Shown one piece after another: positions 22,376-33,322 of a DNA stretch of 64,000 nt. The notes beneath the pieces are model-generated. The model had not been told where the DNA came from, ran no database searches, and saw only the letters and a list, made by a program, of their open reading frames with translations. Position numbers and translations under genes: made by a program. The DNA is taken from contig CM034300.1 of assembly GCA_019925795.1 (NCBI GenBank), forward strand, positions 75,743,021-75,807,020. The letters run 5' to 3'. Positions within the stretch are counted from its first letter, which is position 1. Each line of letters begins with the position of its first letter. Origin of the DNA: Dendrobium chrysotoxum. Lineage: Eukaryota; Streptophyta; Magnoliopsida; Asparagales; Orchidaceae.

Positions 22376-24288
22376 TAAATTAGTTCTTTAATTATCCCAT
22401 CAAGTGAAGTAACACTATCCAAGGATAAAATATGTAAAAAAAAATTGATGAACTGATAATTATATCTTTACCCGTTCTTCATTTTTTTTATATAACTCTC
22501 ATATGATAAAATATGTTGTGTGATCATTGATATTTTACTATTGCACATATCAGTTATTATTCTTATGCTATTTATCATATTTATTTTCTTTTGAGTATAT
22601 CTACTTACCTATATACTTTTTTTTATGAAATTATCGAAATTTATAGTAAAAAAGTTTAAAAAATAATTTGAAAATTCTAATTTTTATATATCATGCAAAT
22701 TGAATGAATCTCTTAACATTTTATATGGTAGATATTTACTTGTATTTAATGATTTTGTATGTGCCATTTCTTATATTATGAGAAAATCAAGGGAAGAAGA
22801 GAGTTTATGTTTGATTTGAAAGAAATGGATGAAATTCAAATGCAATTTTGTTCATAATTTTATATTGGATATAATAGATAATTACTTTTATTTAAAAAAT
22901 CAAAAAAGTATTTTAACATGTATAATTCACTATCAATTCATTAATTAATTTTATTTAAAAATGAATAAATATATTTTCTCATATCCTTTCCTAACCAAAA
23001 AAAAAAAAAAGTTTCTCATTAATCAATTATGAATACTAAAAAAATAGCTAGTGGATTAATAGATAGGACTTAACCCGACTGAAGAAGATAGGTGATAGGA
23101 GGGTTGAGTCATCGAGCAAGTTTATTTTCGGGTGAAGTGTAGACAAAACATTTGAGCATGTATGCCAATTGTAGATCCTATCAATATCATTATAATGATC
23201 CGACTTACCTTAAGCTAAATATAATTGTACAATAAATCTTCCGATATCCAACATATTGAGGAGAGCAGGAACTAATTGTTGCATCGCAAGATATGAGCAA
23301 CCTAATTTGGTGCTAAATAGTCCCCTCCTCGATCATGCTTATCAAAATTGATTGACCAATTCTAGCAAACCAACTAAATCAAAAATTCATTTTCATCTTT
23401 TTCCTTGCAATTCCTCAAAACCAAAGAGACCCTAAATAAACATAGCTTATAAAAACTTTGCAATAAAGTTGTATATTTTTAACTTTGTATCATTGAATAT
23501 CTTGTGGATTGAGTAAGACAAGGGCAATGATGTAATTTCAACAAACTTTTTATAAGACAAATGTGTATTGATTCTTGTGAAACAAAAAATAAATTGGATA
23601 AAAATTCAAGTAAAATATATTTTCTTGTATTTAACAGAATAATTCTGATCAACCAAATAAAGAACCAATTCATTATTAGAATTATAAGTAGAGGCCCACC
23701 TCCTCTAACCAAAATCCATAAAACTAAGCAATACCAATTAATTAAATCATAGCACTATCTCACACCTAACTCTTGCTTCTAAGCAAAGCACAATCCCACT
23801 CTCAATCATCCATCATTTGCTCTCTAAATTAGTACTCATATATCATCAAAACAATAAAAATCTACAAAGTCAATAGCCACCTACCATTCTAATAATAAAG
23901 AATTTCACTTTTATTGATAAGAATATTATTTTAAAATTACTTCTTTTTTATTCTTTATTTTTTTTAATAAACATAGCCCCACATTCCTCTTTTTCAAAAA
24001 ATATTAGGTACAAATAAAGAATATAATTTTTATATGTAAAATATTAGATTACATAACCGCTTACTCATTATATATAACATTTTTATTGAAATAAATGACT
24101 TGAGTATGAAATAATACATAACTATACACTACACAAAAATAAAATATAAAATAAGTATAATTATGTATTAAATACAATAAATATATTAATGTATATTTTA
24201 ATATTCCACATATAAATTTATTTTATTTTCTTTTAATAGTTTTTTAAAAAATTTAATAAATTAAATTATAAATTTATACATACATCCA
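22376..24288. other. AT-rich intergenic DNA
   Basis: About 1.9 kb of AT-rich sequence with many short stops in all frames. No gene, RNA gene or bounded repeat was recognised. Confidence 0.5.
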
Positions 24289-24539
24289 TTATATGTGGAG
24301 AAATTATTCTGTCCGGAATCCGGACGTCCAAATTACTGCGTATGAGCTGTGTATTTACTGCGTATTTTTTGATAATTTTTTTTCTATGTTTTTAGTGAGT
24401 ATTTAGTGCGTATTTAATGCGTATTATTGATTTATTGCTTATTTACTGCTTATTTGCTGTGTATCAAAAATTACATAGTAAATATGGAACTCATACACAA
24501 TAATCCGGACGTCTGGAAGAATAATTCCTCTTATATTTG
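24289..24539. mobile_element. Mutator-like MITE upstream of the b561 gene
   Basis: Element 24298-24530 (233 bp) with inverted ends gagaaattattctgtccgg and the complement of ccggacgtctggaagaataattcctc. Flanks are ttatatgtg and ttatatttg, 9 bp with one mismatch, which fits the 9-bp target of Mutator-like elements. Inside are repeats of tgcgtatt / ttactgc. It ends about 155 bases before the ATG of the next gene. Confidence 0.72.
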
Positions 24540-24634
24540 AGACCTCAATCCCAAAAACTTACAATTGAAGCCAAAAGAACTCAATTTCTTAAGTTCAAAG
24601 CCAAGCAAAAAAATAAAAAAATTTTCCCTCACAT

Positions 24635-24644
24635 CATATATTTA
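24635..24644 (+). promoter_or_regulatory. Possible TATA element of the b561 gene
   Basis: The sequence catatattta lies 42 bases before the ATG at 24686. Spacing allows a short 5' UTR, but AT-rich surroundings make chance matches common. Confidence 0.3.
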
Positions 24645-24685
24645 ATAACTTCATCCACACTACTCTCCACTACACTCTTACCACA

Positions 24686-25903
24686 ATGCTTCTTGTCTTC
24701 CTCCTACTGGCTTCCTCCACAGCCGCCTCCGCGTCCGGCCATTGCTCGCCGGGAGCGACTACAAAAGCCTACGTGAAATGCCTGACTCTCCCAACCCAAG
24801 ACGCCTCCATCGCCTGGACCTACCACCCCCACAACGCCAGCGTCGACCTCTCCTTCACCGGCACCTTCATCTCCCCTTCCGGATGGGTCGCCTTCGGCAT
24901 CAACCCTGAAAGCCTCTCCATGTCCGGCACACGCGCACTAATCTCCTTCGCCGATCCCACCTCTGCCTCGCTCCTCGTCCTCCCCTTCCTCCTCGACTCC
25001 TCCGTCAAACTCCAACGCTCCCCGCTCCTTTCCCATTCCCTCGACATCCCCTTCCTGTCTTCCTCTGCCTCCCTCCTCCACTCTGCCTCCGTCCGCACCA
25101 CCGCTGTTATCCGCTTCTCCGCCTCCCTCCGCCTTTCTCCCAATCGCACCCGCATTAATCTCATCTGGAACCGCGGACTCTACGTTCAAGGCTATTCCCC
25201 AACTATCCACCCCACCACCCCCGGCGATCTCGCCTCCCGCGCCACCATCGACCTACTCTCCTCCTCCGCAGACATCTCATCAACCCTCCCAACCTGGTTC
25301 CGACCGGCACATGGTTCAATCAATGCAATAACATGGGGGTTCTTCATCCCGGCGGGGGCGATGGCGGCCCGGTACCTGAGGCAATGGCCGGGAATGGGGC
25401 CGGCTTGGTTCTACGTCCACGCCGCGGTTCAGATGACGGCGGTGGTGATCGGAGCGGTGGGATTTGGATTAGGGGTTGCGATGGGGAATGGGGTTTATAC
25501 TCTGCATAAGGGATTAGGGATTGCGGTGATGACGGCTGGTGGTTTGCAGGCGGCGGCGATGTTTTTCCGTCCGGCGGCGACCCACAGGTGCCGGAAGTAT
25601 TGGAAATCGTATCACCATTTGGTGGGGTATGGATTGGTGGTGATTGGAGTGGTGAATGTGTTTCAGGGGATGGAGGTGATGGGATTAGGGCGATCCTATG
25701 CGAAGTTGGTTTATTGTTTGGCGTTGGCGACGATGGCCGGGGCTTGTGTGGCGCTCGAGGTGAATGGGTGGGTGATTTTTTGCCGGAAGGCGGAGGAGGA
25801 GAAGGTTAGAAGAGAGGAAGGAGGTGAGAGACGGCGGTTTCCCGGAGATGGTTGCGATGCACGCGGCGGAGGGTCCATGGCCAAGGGATCAAGGGTTGTC
25901 TGA
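24686..25903 (+). CDS. Cytochrome b561 and DOMON domain-containing protein, 405 aa, single exon
   Basis: The N-terminus MLLVFLLLASSTAASASG is a signal peptide. Residues about 40-190 form a DOMON (heme- or sugar-binding) domain, with SGWVAFGINPESLSMSGTRALISF. From about residue 210 there are five hydrophobic helices with the conserved histidines of the b561 core: HGSINAITWGFF, WFYVHAAVQ, LHKGLGI and YHHLVGYG. These are expected to bind two hemes for transmembrane electron transfer. Plant CYBDOM proteins sit in the plasma membrane and move electrons, probably from ascorbate, to the apoplast. The C-terminus is cytosolic, short and charged. Start: first ATG, followed at once by the signal peptide. 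The 5' half is very GC-rich. The closest other reading is an AIR12-type protein, but that lacks the b561 core seen here. Confidence 0.95.
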   Translation: MLLVFLLLASSTAASASGHCSPGATTKAYVKCLTLPTQDASIAWTYHPHNASVDLSFTGTFISPSGWVAFGINPESLSMSGTRALISFADPTSASLLVLPFLLDSSVKLQRSPLLSHSLDIPFLSSSASLLHSASVRTTAVIRFSASLRLSPNRTRINLIWNRGLYVQGYSPTIHPTTPGDLASRATIDLLSSSADISSTLPTWFRPAHGSINAITWGFFIPAGAMAARYLRQWPGMGPAWFYVHAAVQMTAVVIGAVGFGLGVAMGNGVYTLHKGLGIAVMTAGGLQAAAMFFRPAATHRCRKYWKSYHHLVGYGLVVIGVVNVFQGMEVMGLGRSYAKLVYCLALATMAGACVALEVNGWVIFCRKAEEEKVRREEGGERRRFPGDGCDARGGGSMAKGSRVV

Positions 25904-27940
25904 GTGATTAATTATCCTGTGCGGATGCCGTTCTCCGGAGACCAATCAGAATGCATCACATCACCCTTCACTTGGTACTGCTCTGTACCACGACTCGGTC
26001 CGGCCTCTGCACAAAATAATTTCTCTGCTTGAGGGAGAATTTTTTATTCAAAAAATATTTACATATATAGCATTCAAAATAATAGAATTTAATATAATAC
26101 TTCATCAATAAAATTAACAAAATTATTGATGATGAAGAAGGCATCAGAACAGAACATGATCTTGATTGAAAAGAGCGTCGACTCGACTATCGTCTCCTTC
26201 TTTCCTCATCTGGAAGGAGCTTACACTAATGAAGAAAACACAAAGAAGTCACGGTGGACTTATCAAGAATGGGGATGAGACATACGATACAAGGAAGTCA
26301 CGATGGACCTTATAAAGAATGGGGATGAGATATATGATACATCACATTTGCTATCTACATTGCTTTCGCTATCTTGTCTTCTATTACTTTGGCCTATTGT
26401 AATGCCCTTAACATTCCCTTATTCTCCTATAATGTTAATCGCCCTAATGCCACTCATCAAAATTCTACCAGCGTTATCAATTTCATCACTAGTGACCTCT
26501 CCATTAGCATAAGTGATGAGATTATACAAAAGAGTGAGTATGATTTTTTTTTATTATTATTTAAAATTTTGAATGTTATACAAATAATAATATTTAGTTG
26601 TTAAATTACATGTACCCCCCCCCCCCCCCCCCCCCCCCCGACAAAAAAAAAAAAACAAAAAAAAAATTATGATGATGTTATTCTTAAACATATTATTACA
26701 ATAATTATATTTTATGACAAGAAATATTGTATTATATAACCTGAAAGAATGATCTATATTTTTAGTTATATCTTATATGTAAGGTTTTTTTATTCCTTGA
26801 TGTGAGATTTGTGATCAAATACATCTTAAGCTATTGATTAATACTTCTTTAAAATTATGATTAAATTTGCTCAATATTTAAATAAAAAATTAAATAGTTA
26901 TATTTTAAATTATTCTGTCCCTGAGTTTTTTGGTAGGCTAATACATTTAAAACTATTTGATTTTTTATTTCACATATTTGTATTATTTAATAATACTATA
27001 GAGGATTAGAAGTGATAAATATGAATTATTGCGTTGTAGAATATTCATGATAATTGGAAGGGTGTTTAAAATTTTAACTTTGTTAGAAATTCTAGCATCC
27101 ATATTGACAAAATAGAGATTCATTGGAGTTGAGTTTTATATAAAAACTCAAAAAATGGGCAAACAATCACGAGATATAGCCCAATTGAAATGATTCATTG
27201 GACAAATAAGATTACAAAAGTTTACTCTTCCTCTCAATTGAAGGAGATGTGATTACAAAGTTGTGAATATTAGCTTGTTCTCTTATTGGAGAAATAGTGG
27301 GGAGTGATGATGGCAGTCATTTAGTTAAGGTTGGATGATGATAGTTTGGTGGTGAAAACTGAACAACTAAATTATAATAGACAAAAGATTGTGGTTAGGT
27401 GATGGAGATCAAGCGATGATGATGGTTAGGCAATGTAAGTTAGGCGACGATGATCAGATGATGACACTCTAGCTATGATTGACGTCTACATGTGGTTGTT
27501 GGCAACAATCGACATCAAGTGGAGCTCTAGAGTTCTTCATAGTTCAAAGCTCTCTCCAACTTTAAGTCAAGATCCAGACTCTCAATCTCTTCCTTCTATG
27601 TGAAGAATAGCAGATCTATTTATAATTTTTTATTGCAACATTTTGGTAAATTTAAACTAAAATTTCAAAACTTCAACAGACTTTTTGTGTTGATTCCTTA
27701 GACTATATATCGTTCATTAAGCATTTATATATCTTGATGTCCTCAAAATTTACTTATCTTTGGCTAGTTGGATTTTCTCGTCGAGAAACTCAATTCGAAT
27801 ATTTGAATGCAATACTCAAAGATCATTTGGTTCTCCTATTAATGTCAAGAAGTTGCCAACGATACTTCAAATGCTTGATTTGGGATCATTTGGAGTTAAA
27901 TTAGGTTTTTTTTTGTATTATTTGATTTGTCTTATTGAGA
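25452..27940 (+). repeat. Segmental tandem duplication, unit 1 (b561 gene 3' half and downstream flank)
   Basis: Collinear similarity to unit 2 (about 28001-30305) was read by eye across many blocks. They include the last third of the b561 coding region, a segment containing gtcacgatggac, attcttaaacatattattac, ggattagaagtg, caaagctctctc and a final gatttgtcttatt block. Ends are approximate. The non-coding part holds a 25-base C run (26615-26639), AT-rich DNA and no other gene. Confidence 0.8.
25905..26030. repeat. Possible degenerate Mutator-like MITE remnant
   Basis: Stretches such as gcggatgccgt, aatcagaatgc and aataatttctc resemble the inverted arms of the MITE at 59561-59715. No target-site duplication was found and it begins just after the b561 stop codon. 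Confidence 0.3.
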
Positions 27941-28000
27941 CATTCAGTTCACCTATAAGTTTACTGAAATCAAAGTGTTGTATTGTTTGCCTCCTATTTT

Positions 28001-28335
28001 AGGAGCGATGGGAGTTAGATGGGAATTTTGATAGGGAATTGAGTTTATGTTTTGCGTAAGGAATCAGAGATGGTGGTAATGATAACAGGAGATTTGCAAC
28101 TGGAAGCACAATTTTTTTCAACCAGTGACAATCCACAGGTGTAAGAAGTATTGGAAATCACATTTCCATTTTGTAGGATATGGATTGGTGATGATAGGAG
28201 TAGTGAAGTGTTAGGGCAATTGTATGCAAAGTTGGCTTATTTTTTGGCGATGGGGATGATGGTTGGAGCATGTGTGGTGCTTGAGGTGAATTGTTTTTTG
28301 GTCGAAAGTGGAGCCGGTGAAGGCTAGAAGAGAGG
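28001..28335 (+). pseudogene. Decayed copy of the 3' half of the cytochrome b561/DOMON gene
   Basis: The segment matches 25452-25820. It still shows cacaggtg..gaagtattggaaatc, ggatatggattggtgatgat and gtggtgcttgaggtgaat. It has stops, small indels and a deletion of the VFQGMEVM segment, and no DOMON domain or signal peptide. Most CpG and GC-rich positions of the parent have become A or T, as expected for a neutral copy. Confidence 0.85.
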
Positions 28336-30305
28336 AAGTAAGAGACAAAAATTTATATACATATAACTTAAAATTATAGTGTTCGCATATTTAACATATT
28401 AACTTTACTATTTATATGATACAACGCTTTGTTAATAGAGTTATCAAAACCCTTGACAATGAAGAGGAATTCAAGGTAGATCCCATCAAATATGAGGAAG
28501 TAGCGGCATGATCTCATTAGGAAGGGGCCGGGCTTGACATTCATCTCGTTACCTCTCCATAGAGATGGAGCTTCCACAGTCGAAGAAGAGACAAGGAAGT
28601 AGCGATGGGATCTCACCGGGAAGGGAAATGCGATATGCAATGTATTGCTTTTGCCTCCTCGTCTTTGATACTTTTGATCTTTTATAATGCCCTCATCATC
28701 TTGTTCTCTTCCTAGCTATAATTTTTAATATCCCTCCATCATTTGTTGAAATCCCACCGTCACTATAATTTTTATTGTCAATAACTTCTTCCCTTATTAT
28801 CGGTGATAGAATAATAATGCTGAAGGGTGAGAAGAGTATTAATTTTTATGTTATTTAAATTTTAAATGTTATCTGATAAATAGTAAAATTTATATCTTAA
28901 AAATCTAAATCCTATTGTTTTAAGTGACATATATGTAATTCCCTACACAAACCATGATGATGATTGACGATGGATGTTATTCTTAAACATAAAATTATAA
29001 TAATTATCCATAATTATATGTTATAAAAAATATTGTATATTTAATGAAAGTAATTGTCTATATTTTCAGTTAAATTTAGGATCTTTCTTCTTCAAGCGAG
29101 ATTTGTATTTGAAATTTTGAATGTACTTTATAAGCTTTTAATTATTAATTTCTTAAAAATTATGATTAAAATTGCTTAATGCAAAAATAAAAAAATTAGT
29201 TAATTTTATTTGGAATAATTCTTTCAATAGTTTTCCTTTTTGGGTGGGTTATTCAATTTAAAATGATTTGATTTTCTTATTTCATACATATATGTATTAT
29301 TTCATAATAATTTAGTGGATTAGAAGTGGAAATTAGAATTTTCGAATGCTAGAACCGTTGCGACAGTAAAGAGAGTATTTAACATCTTAATTTTATTTGA
29401 AGATCGAGCGCACACAAACAAGTAAAAGGAGAGTTTTATGGGATAAACTTGAGTTTTTATGTCGAAATCTAGAAAGGAAAAAAATTACGAGTTTGGCCTA
29501 GTTGAAATGGTTCATTATACAAGTAAGACTATAGAAATCGACTCCTTCAAACATTTGTGGAAGACATTATGACAAAGTTAAGAATAATAGCTTGGTCTTC
29601 TATAGTTATTGTAGAGATTGTTGGAGAAAGTGGAGAGTGATGGCGATGGTCAAGATATGACATTTGCGCGATGAAGTCGAATGAAGGAGATTGGAGTGAT
29701 GCTGGTCAAGAGATGGAGGTCAGGTGATGGTGATCAGATGATAGCAATTATGAAATTGTGATTGAGTTGCAATGACTGAGCAATGATGGTCAATCAACAA
29801 CGTTTGGATAATGTAAATCAGTCGACGATAGTTGATCGATAACGAACATTTAACAACATTTTCTTGCGAAGATCACTAGTGTTGAATGATAGGTGATGTT
29901 CTAGAGATTCTCAAAATTTAAAGCTCTCTCTAATTTCAGGCCAAGGTCAAGCACCAAATCTCTCTCTTTCATGTGAAGAAGATGGGTCCATTTATAGTTT
30001 TACAGCCAAAATCCTAAAGTACTCTATCAGTCGGCCCATATTATTTTTTTATCATAGATTATTTATTTATCATTTATGTACCTTAAAGACCTCAAAATTG
30101 AGTTATGTTAGGCTTGTTGGATTTATCTCTTCGAGATGTTCTTTTTGACTATAAGAATGCAATATTCAGTAATCATTTTAATTCAAAAATTACATCGAGA
30201 TCTATTCTTGATTGAAAGAATTTTTTGGTGACACATTATTTTCGCCGCATTTTTGGAGCAAAAAAAGGCTTAAGAAATATATTTGATTTGTTTATTTATT
30301 TATGA
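28001..30305 (+). repeat. Segmental tandem duplication, unit 2
   Basis: Decayed copy of 25452-27940 in the same orientation. It starts within the b561 coding sequence (ggagcgatgggagttagatggg against ggagcggtggg at 25452). It continues through the non-coding flank to about 30305, just before the Helitron start. Borders are approximate. Confidence 0.8.
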
Positions 30306-30844
30306 ATTGAAGGCCTTGGAGAATTTTTGCTCCTTGACATAGGCCCACATGAGACATACTTAAATATTAATTTTTAATAAATTGAATTTCAATGAAAAAC
30401 TTATATATATATATATATATCTATACTACTATTAAAATGGGGCTTGAGTTTTCTTCCACATAAGATCTTGGCCATCCATTTTATTTTATTTTTAATTATC
30501 TTGACCATTCATTACTTATAAATAATTAATAAATAAAGAAAATAATGTTTATACAATTTAATATTTTGTTTAATTAATGTTTCGTCGATCCAAGCCTATG
30601 ACGTAAATCAAAGCAATCAAAGTGCAACCCTTCGAATTCCAGTTTCAACCCTTCATATGCAACTTTCAAATATTTCGCAACCATTGTATACACTTCCCCT
30701 GCTCAAGTAACCCTCCCGCTGCCTGATAGCATCACCTCTAACTTCTTTCATCGTTGCGTGCCCGCCTGCTTCCCTTTCGATCTAGAGAGAGGTATGAAGC
30801 TTCTTCTTCCGCCGCCGACTCCTTAATACTGCTTTGATCGCAGC

Positions 30845-31394
30845 TATGGCATCGGAAAAGAAGCTATCAAATTCGATGTGTGATATCAAGGTTCAGAAGC
30901 TCGTGCTCAACATATCGGTGGGAGAGAGTGGAGATCGCCTCACTAGAGCTTCCAAGGTGTTGGAGTAGTTGAGTAGGCAAACTCCTGTGTTCTCCAAAGC
31001 CAGGTACACTTTTCGTTCTTTTGGAATTTGGCGTAATGAAAAAATTGCTTGCTATGTAATTGTTAGAGGAGAAAAGGCAATGCAACTCCTTGAAAGTGGT
31101 TTGACAGTTAAGGAATATGAGCTTCTCAGCAGAAACTACAGTGATACTGGATGCTTTAGATTTGGCATTCAGGAGCATATTGACCTTGGTATCAAGTATG
31201 ATCCTTCAATCGAAATCTATGGCATGGACTTCTACATCATCCTAGAGCGTCCTGGTTACCGAGTGAGCCGGTGCCGTCAGTGCAAGTCTCGTGTCGGCGT
31301 GCAGCATCGTGTCACAAAGGATGATGCCATGCAATGGTTCCAGGTCAAATATGAAGGTGTCATCCTCAACAAATCTCAAGCTATTGCTACTTAA
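30845..31394 (+). pseudogene. RPL11: 60S ribosomal protein L11 (uL5) pseudogene, intronless, in the Helitron
   Basis: The frame opens MASEKKLSNSMCDIKVQK and ends in VKYEGVILNKSQAIAT. Every segment of eukaryotic uL5 is present (LVLNISVGESGDRLTRAS, TPVFSKARYT, EKIACYV, VRGEKAMQLLESGL, DLGIKYDPS, RPGYRVSR). A TAG at 30966-30968 replaces a conserved Gln of VLEQLS. Several conserved Arg codons have become Trp or Cys, as expected from C-to-T change. There are no introns, suggesting a retrocopy that was later captured, or a capture of an intronless gene. Sequence before the ATG looks like an original 5' UTR. L11 is part of the large subunit central protuberance; this copy should not make a full protein. 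Confidence 0.9.
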
Positions 31395-31737
31395 GGAGAG
31401 AGATCTCACAATCGTGATTAATTTCAATTTTGGTGTTCCAGTCCGTTTTCATTACCAATCCACTTCCTCAACCCTTTGTATACTTAACATTCACAGTAAA
31501 AGATGGAAGACGAAGCATCATATATGTTGAGCGGCTGAATCGCAAATGTTGGCAGAGCTCTGCTACGTTGGTAGTCATGGGATGGACATATAAGTCACAG
31601 CAAACAGGCCTAGCTTTTTGAAAGCTAATGTGGGTTATCTATTTTTTTTAGAGATATTTTAGTTCAGGAAATTAGTGTTTTTATTGATTTCAAATGATTT
31701 TTTTTCTACTTATCCTTTCTTAAATCAATTCTGTGGG

Positions 31738-32368
31738 TAAGGCCAAGGTAGTTCTATACCAACCAGCAAGCAAGTACCTTCCCATGATTGGTAAGGTAGG
31801 TTTTACTGCTTGCAGTTTTCTCCCTCAAATGCAATGCAACTACTATTGAGCTATGTATTAGGAACTTAAAGGACTTTTATTTTAAGGTTTATAAGATTTT
31901 ACTGGAGACAACCAAATCAACGCCCGGAGCAAAGGCGGAGAACAACAAATTTTGTTTATCAATACACTTCAGATTTGTGAATGAGAAGGTAATGAATTAT
32001 ATTGTATTACGTCACTAAAAAGAAAAATAATCATGTTGAATTTTAGTTGTTATTTTCTTATCTCTCTGCCTATTTATATAAAAGTTTCTTCTTTTTTTTT
32101 ACTCAGAGATCGAGTGCTTTAGTTGAACAAGTTAAGTTAGTGCTGGAGGAATACCCAAAGTTTAAGCTTACTCTAGAAAGAAAGGTGTAAAATTTATAAA
32201 TTGAATCATTTTGTTATTTTTTTGTACTTAAAATTCTTCAATTCATCTTGTTTTATTACATGAATTTTACTTGATATCTGTTGCTATTTTGCCTTCAGGT
32301 ATTAAAGATTCACACCACTATCAAATGGGACAAAGGAAAGGCCTTGGAGTTCCTATTGGAGTCTCTTG
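31738..32368 (+). pseudogene. Captured trehalose-6-phosphate phosphatase exons
   Basis: Four exons with usable splice borders: about 31738-31790 (VLYQPASKYLPMI), 31887-31988 (VYKILLETTKSTPGAKAENNK..), 32107-32184 (SSALVEQVKLVLEEYPKFKL) and 32299-32368 (IKWDKGKALEFLLESL). They are collinear with the middle of plant TPP, which converts trehalose-6-phosphate to trehalose. Introns were captured too, so the source was genomic DNA. The catalytic N-terminal DxDGTL motif and the later GDDRTDED motif are absent, so it is a fragment. No stop is seen inside these exons, which hints at a recent capture. Confidence 0.85.
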
Positions 32369-33242
32369 GTATGCTGTGGTTTTGCCTATTTCTTGCAACT
32401 TTGTCTGTTGGATCGTGATTTGGATGCATTATTATCTATTATTTAATATTATGTGATCGCTGACGATTGTGATTTGCTGCAATTATTTGTACTATGTGGC
32501 CACTAACTGTAGTAATTACGCTGAGTTTCTATTTCTTTGTGTCTATTACCTATCATTTAATTCGTAGATAAAATTATACTAATTTTATTAATAGTTGCAT
32601 TAATCATGTTATGTATATTTCATCATTGTTAATTAGTTGAATTAGTCATATTTATTCTAATCCATATGCTGTAATTTATTCAATTAAGTCTTCTGTGTGG
32701 GGCTATTTATCCAAAATGAAATGTATATTTTTTATTTGTTTACCTTTCTAATAAATGTATAGAATCAATTCCATTTGCTTTTTAAAAATGAACTACTAAC
32801 TCATTCTTTACTTTTTTTTTCTAATTCTATGAGCTTTTACAGTTTAATCATCTTTCATCTTTTATGATTTTATATATTTATTTTAATATTATTTCTTTGA
32901 TACTACCATCATATGTAATTTTTTCTAATTCTATCATTATATATACTTCTTTTTTCCAATTCTATGGCTTGCAATAATATAAATTATTTTTTTCCATGTT
33001 TGAAGAAGTAATTTCTTTTGCAAATATTTTAAGATAATTCCCCGAGAGAGGTTGCTTAAATAATATAATTAATAGTTCTAGATGTGTAGCTTAGAAGAAT
33101 AAAAGTTATTGATTGAAATAAGATTGTTGCTATTATGATTGATTACTTAATCATACAAGTTACATGAAGAAATATATGCTTCAAATGCATTTTTTTCCTG
33201 AGAAATAAAACATAATGAAAGATTTTATTTTATTTTTTGTAG

Positions 33243-33322
33243 AAGTTTTTGCAGATCCAATCCACTCATCTTCTGATGCTCTAAATTTTTCTTATGGAGT
33301 ATCAACAACCTTCACTCCTAAG
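33243..33322 (+). other. Exon-like segment of unknown origin in the Helitron
   Basis: An 80-base open segment between ttttttgtag and gtatcat reads EVFADPIHSSSDALNFSYG, then VSTTFTPK. It could be another captured exon. I do not recognise the family. Confidence 0.35.
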
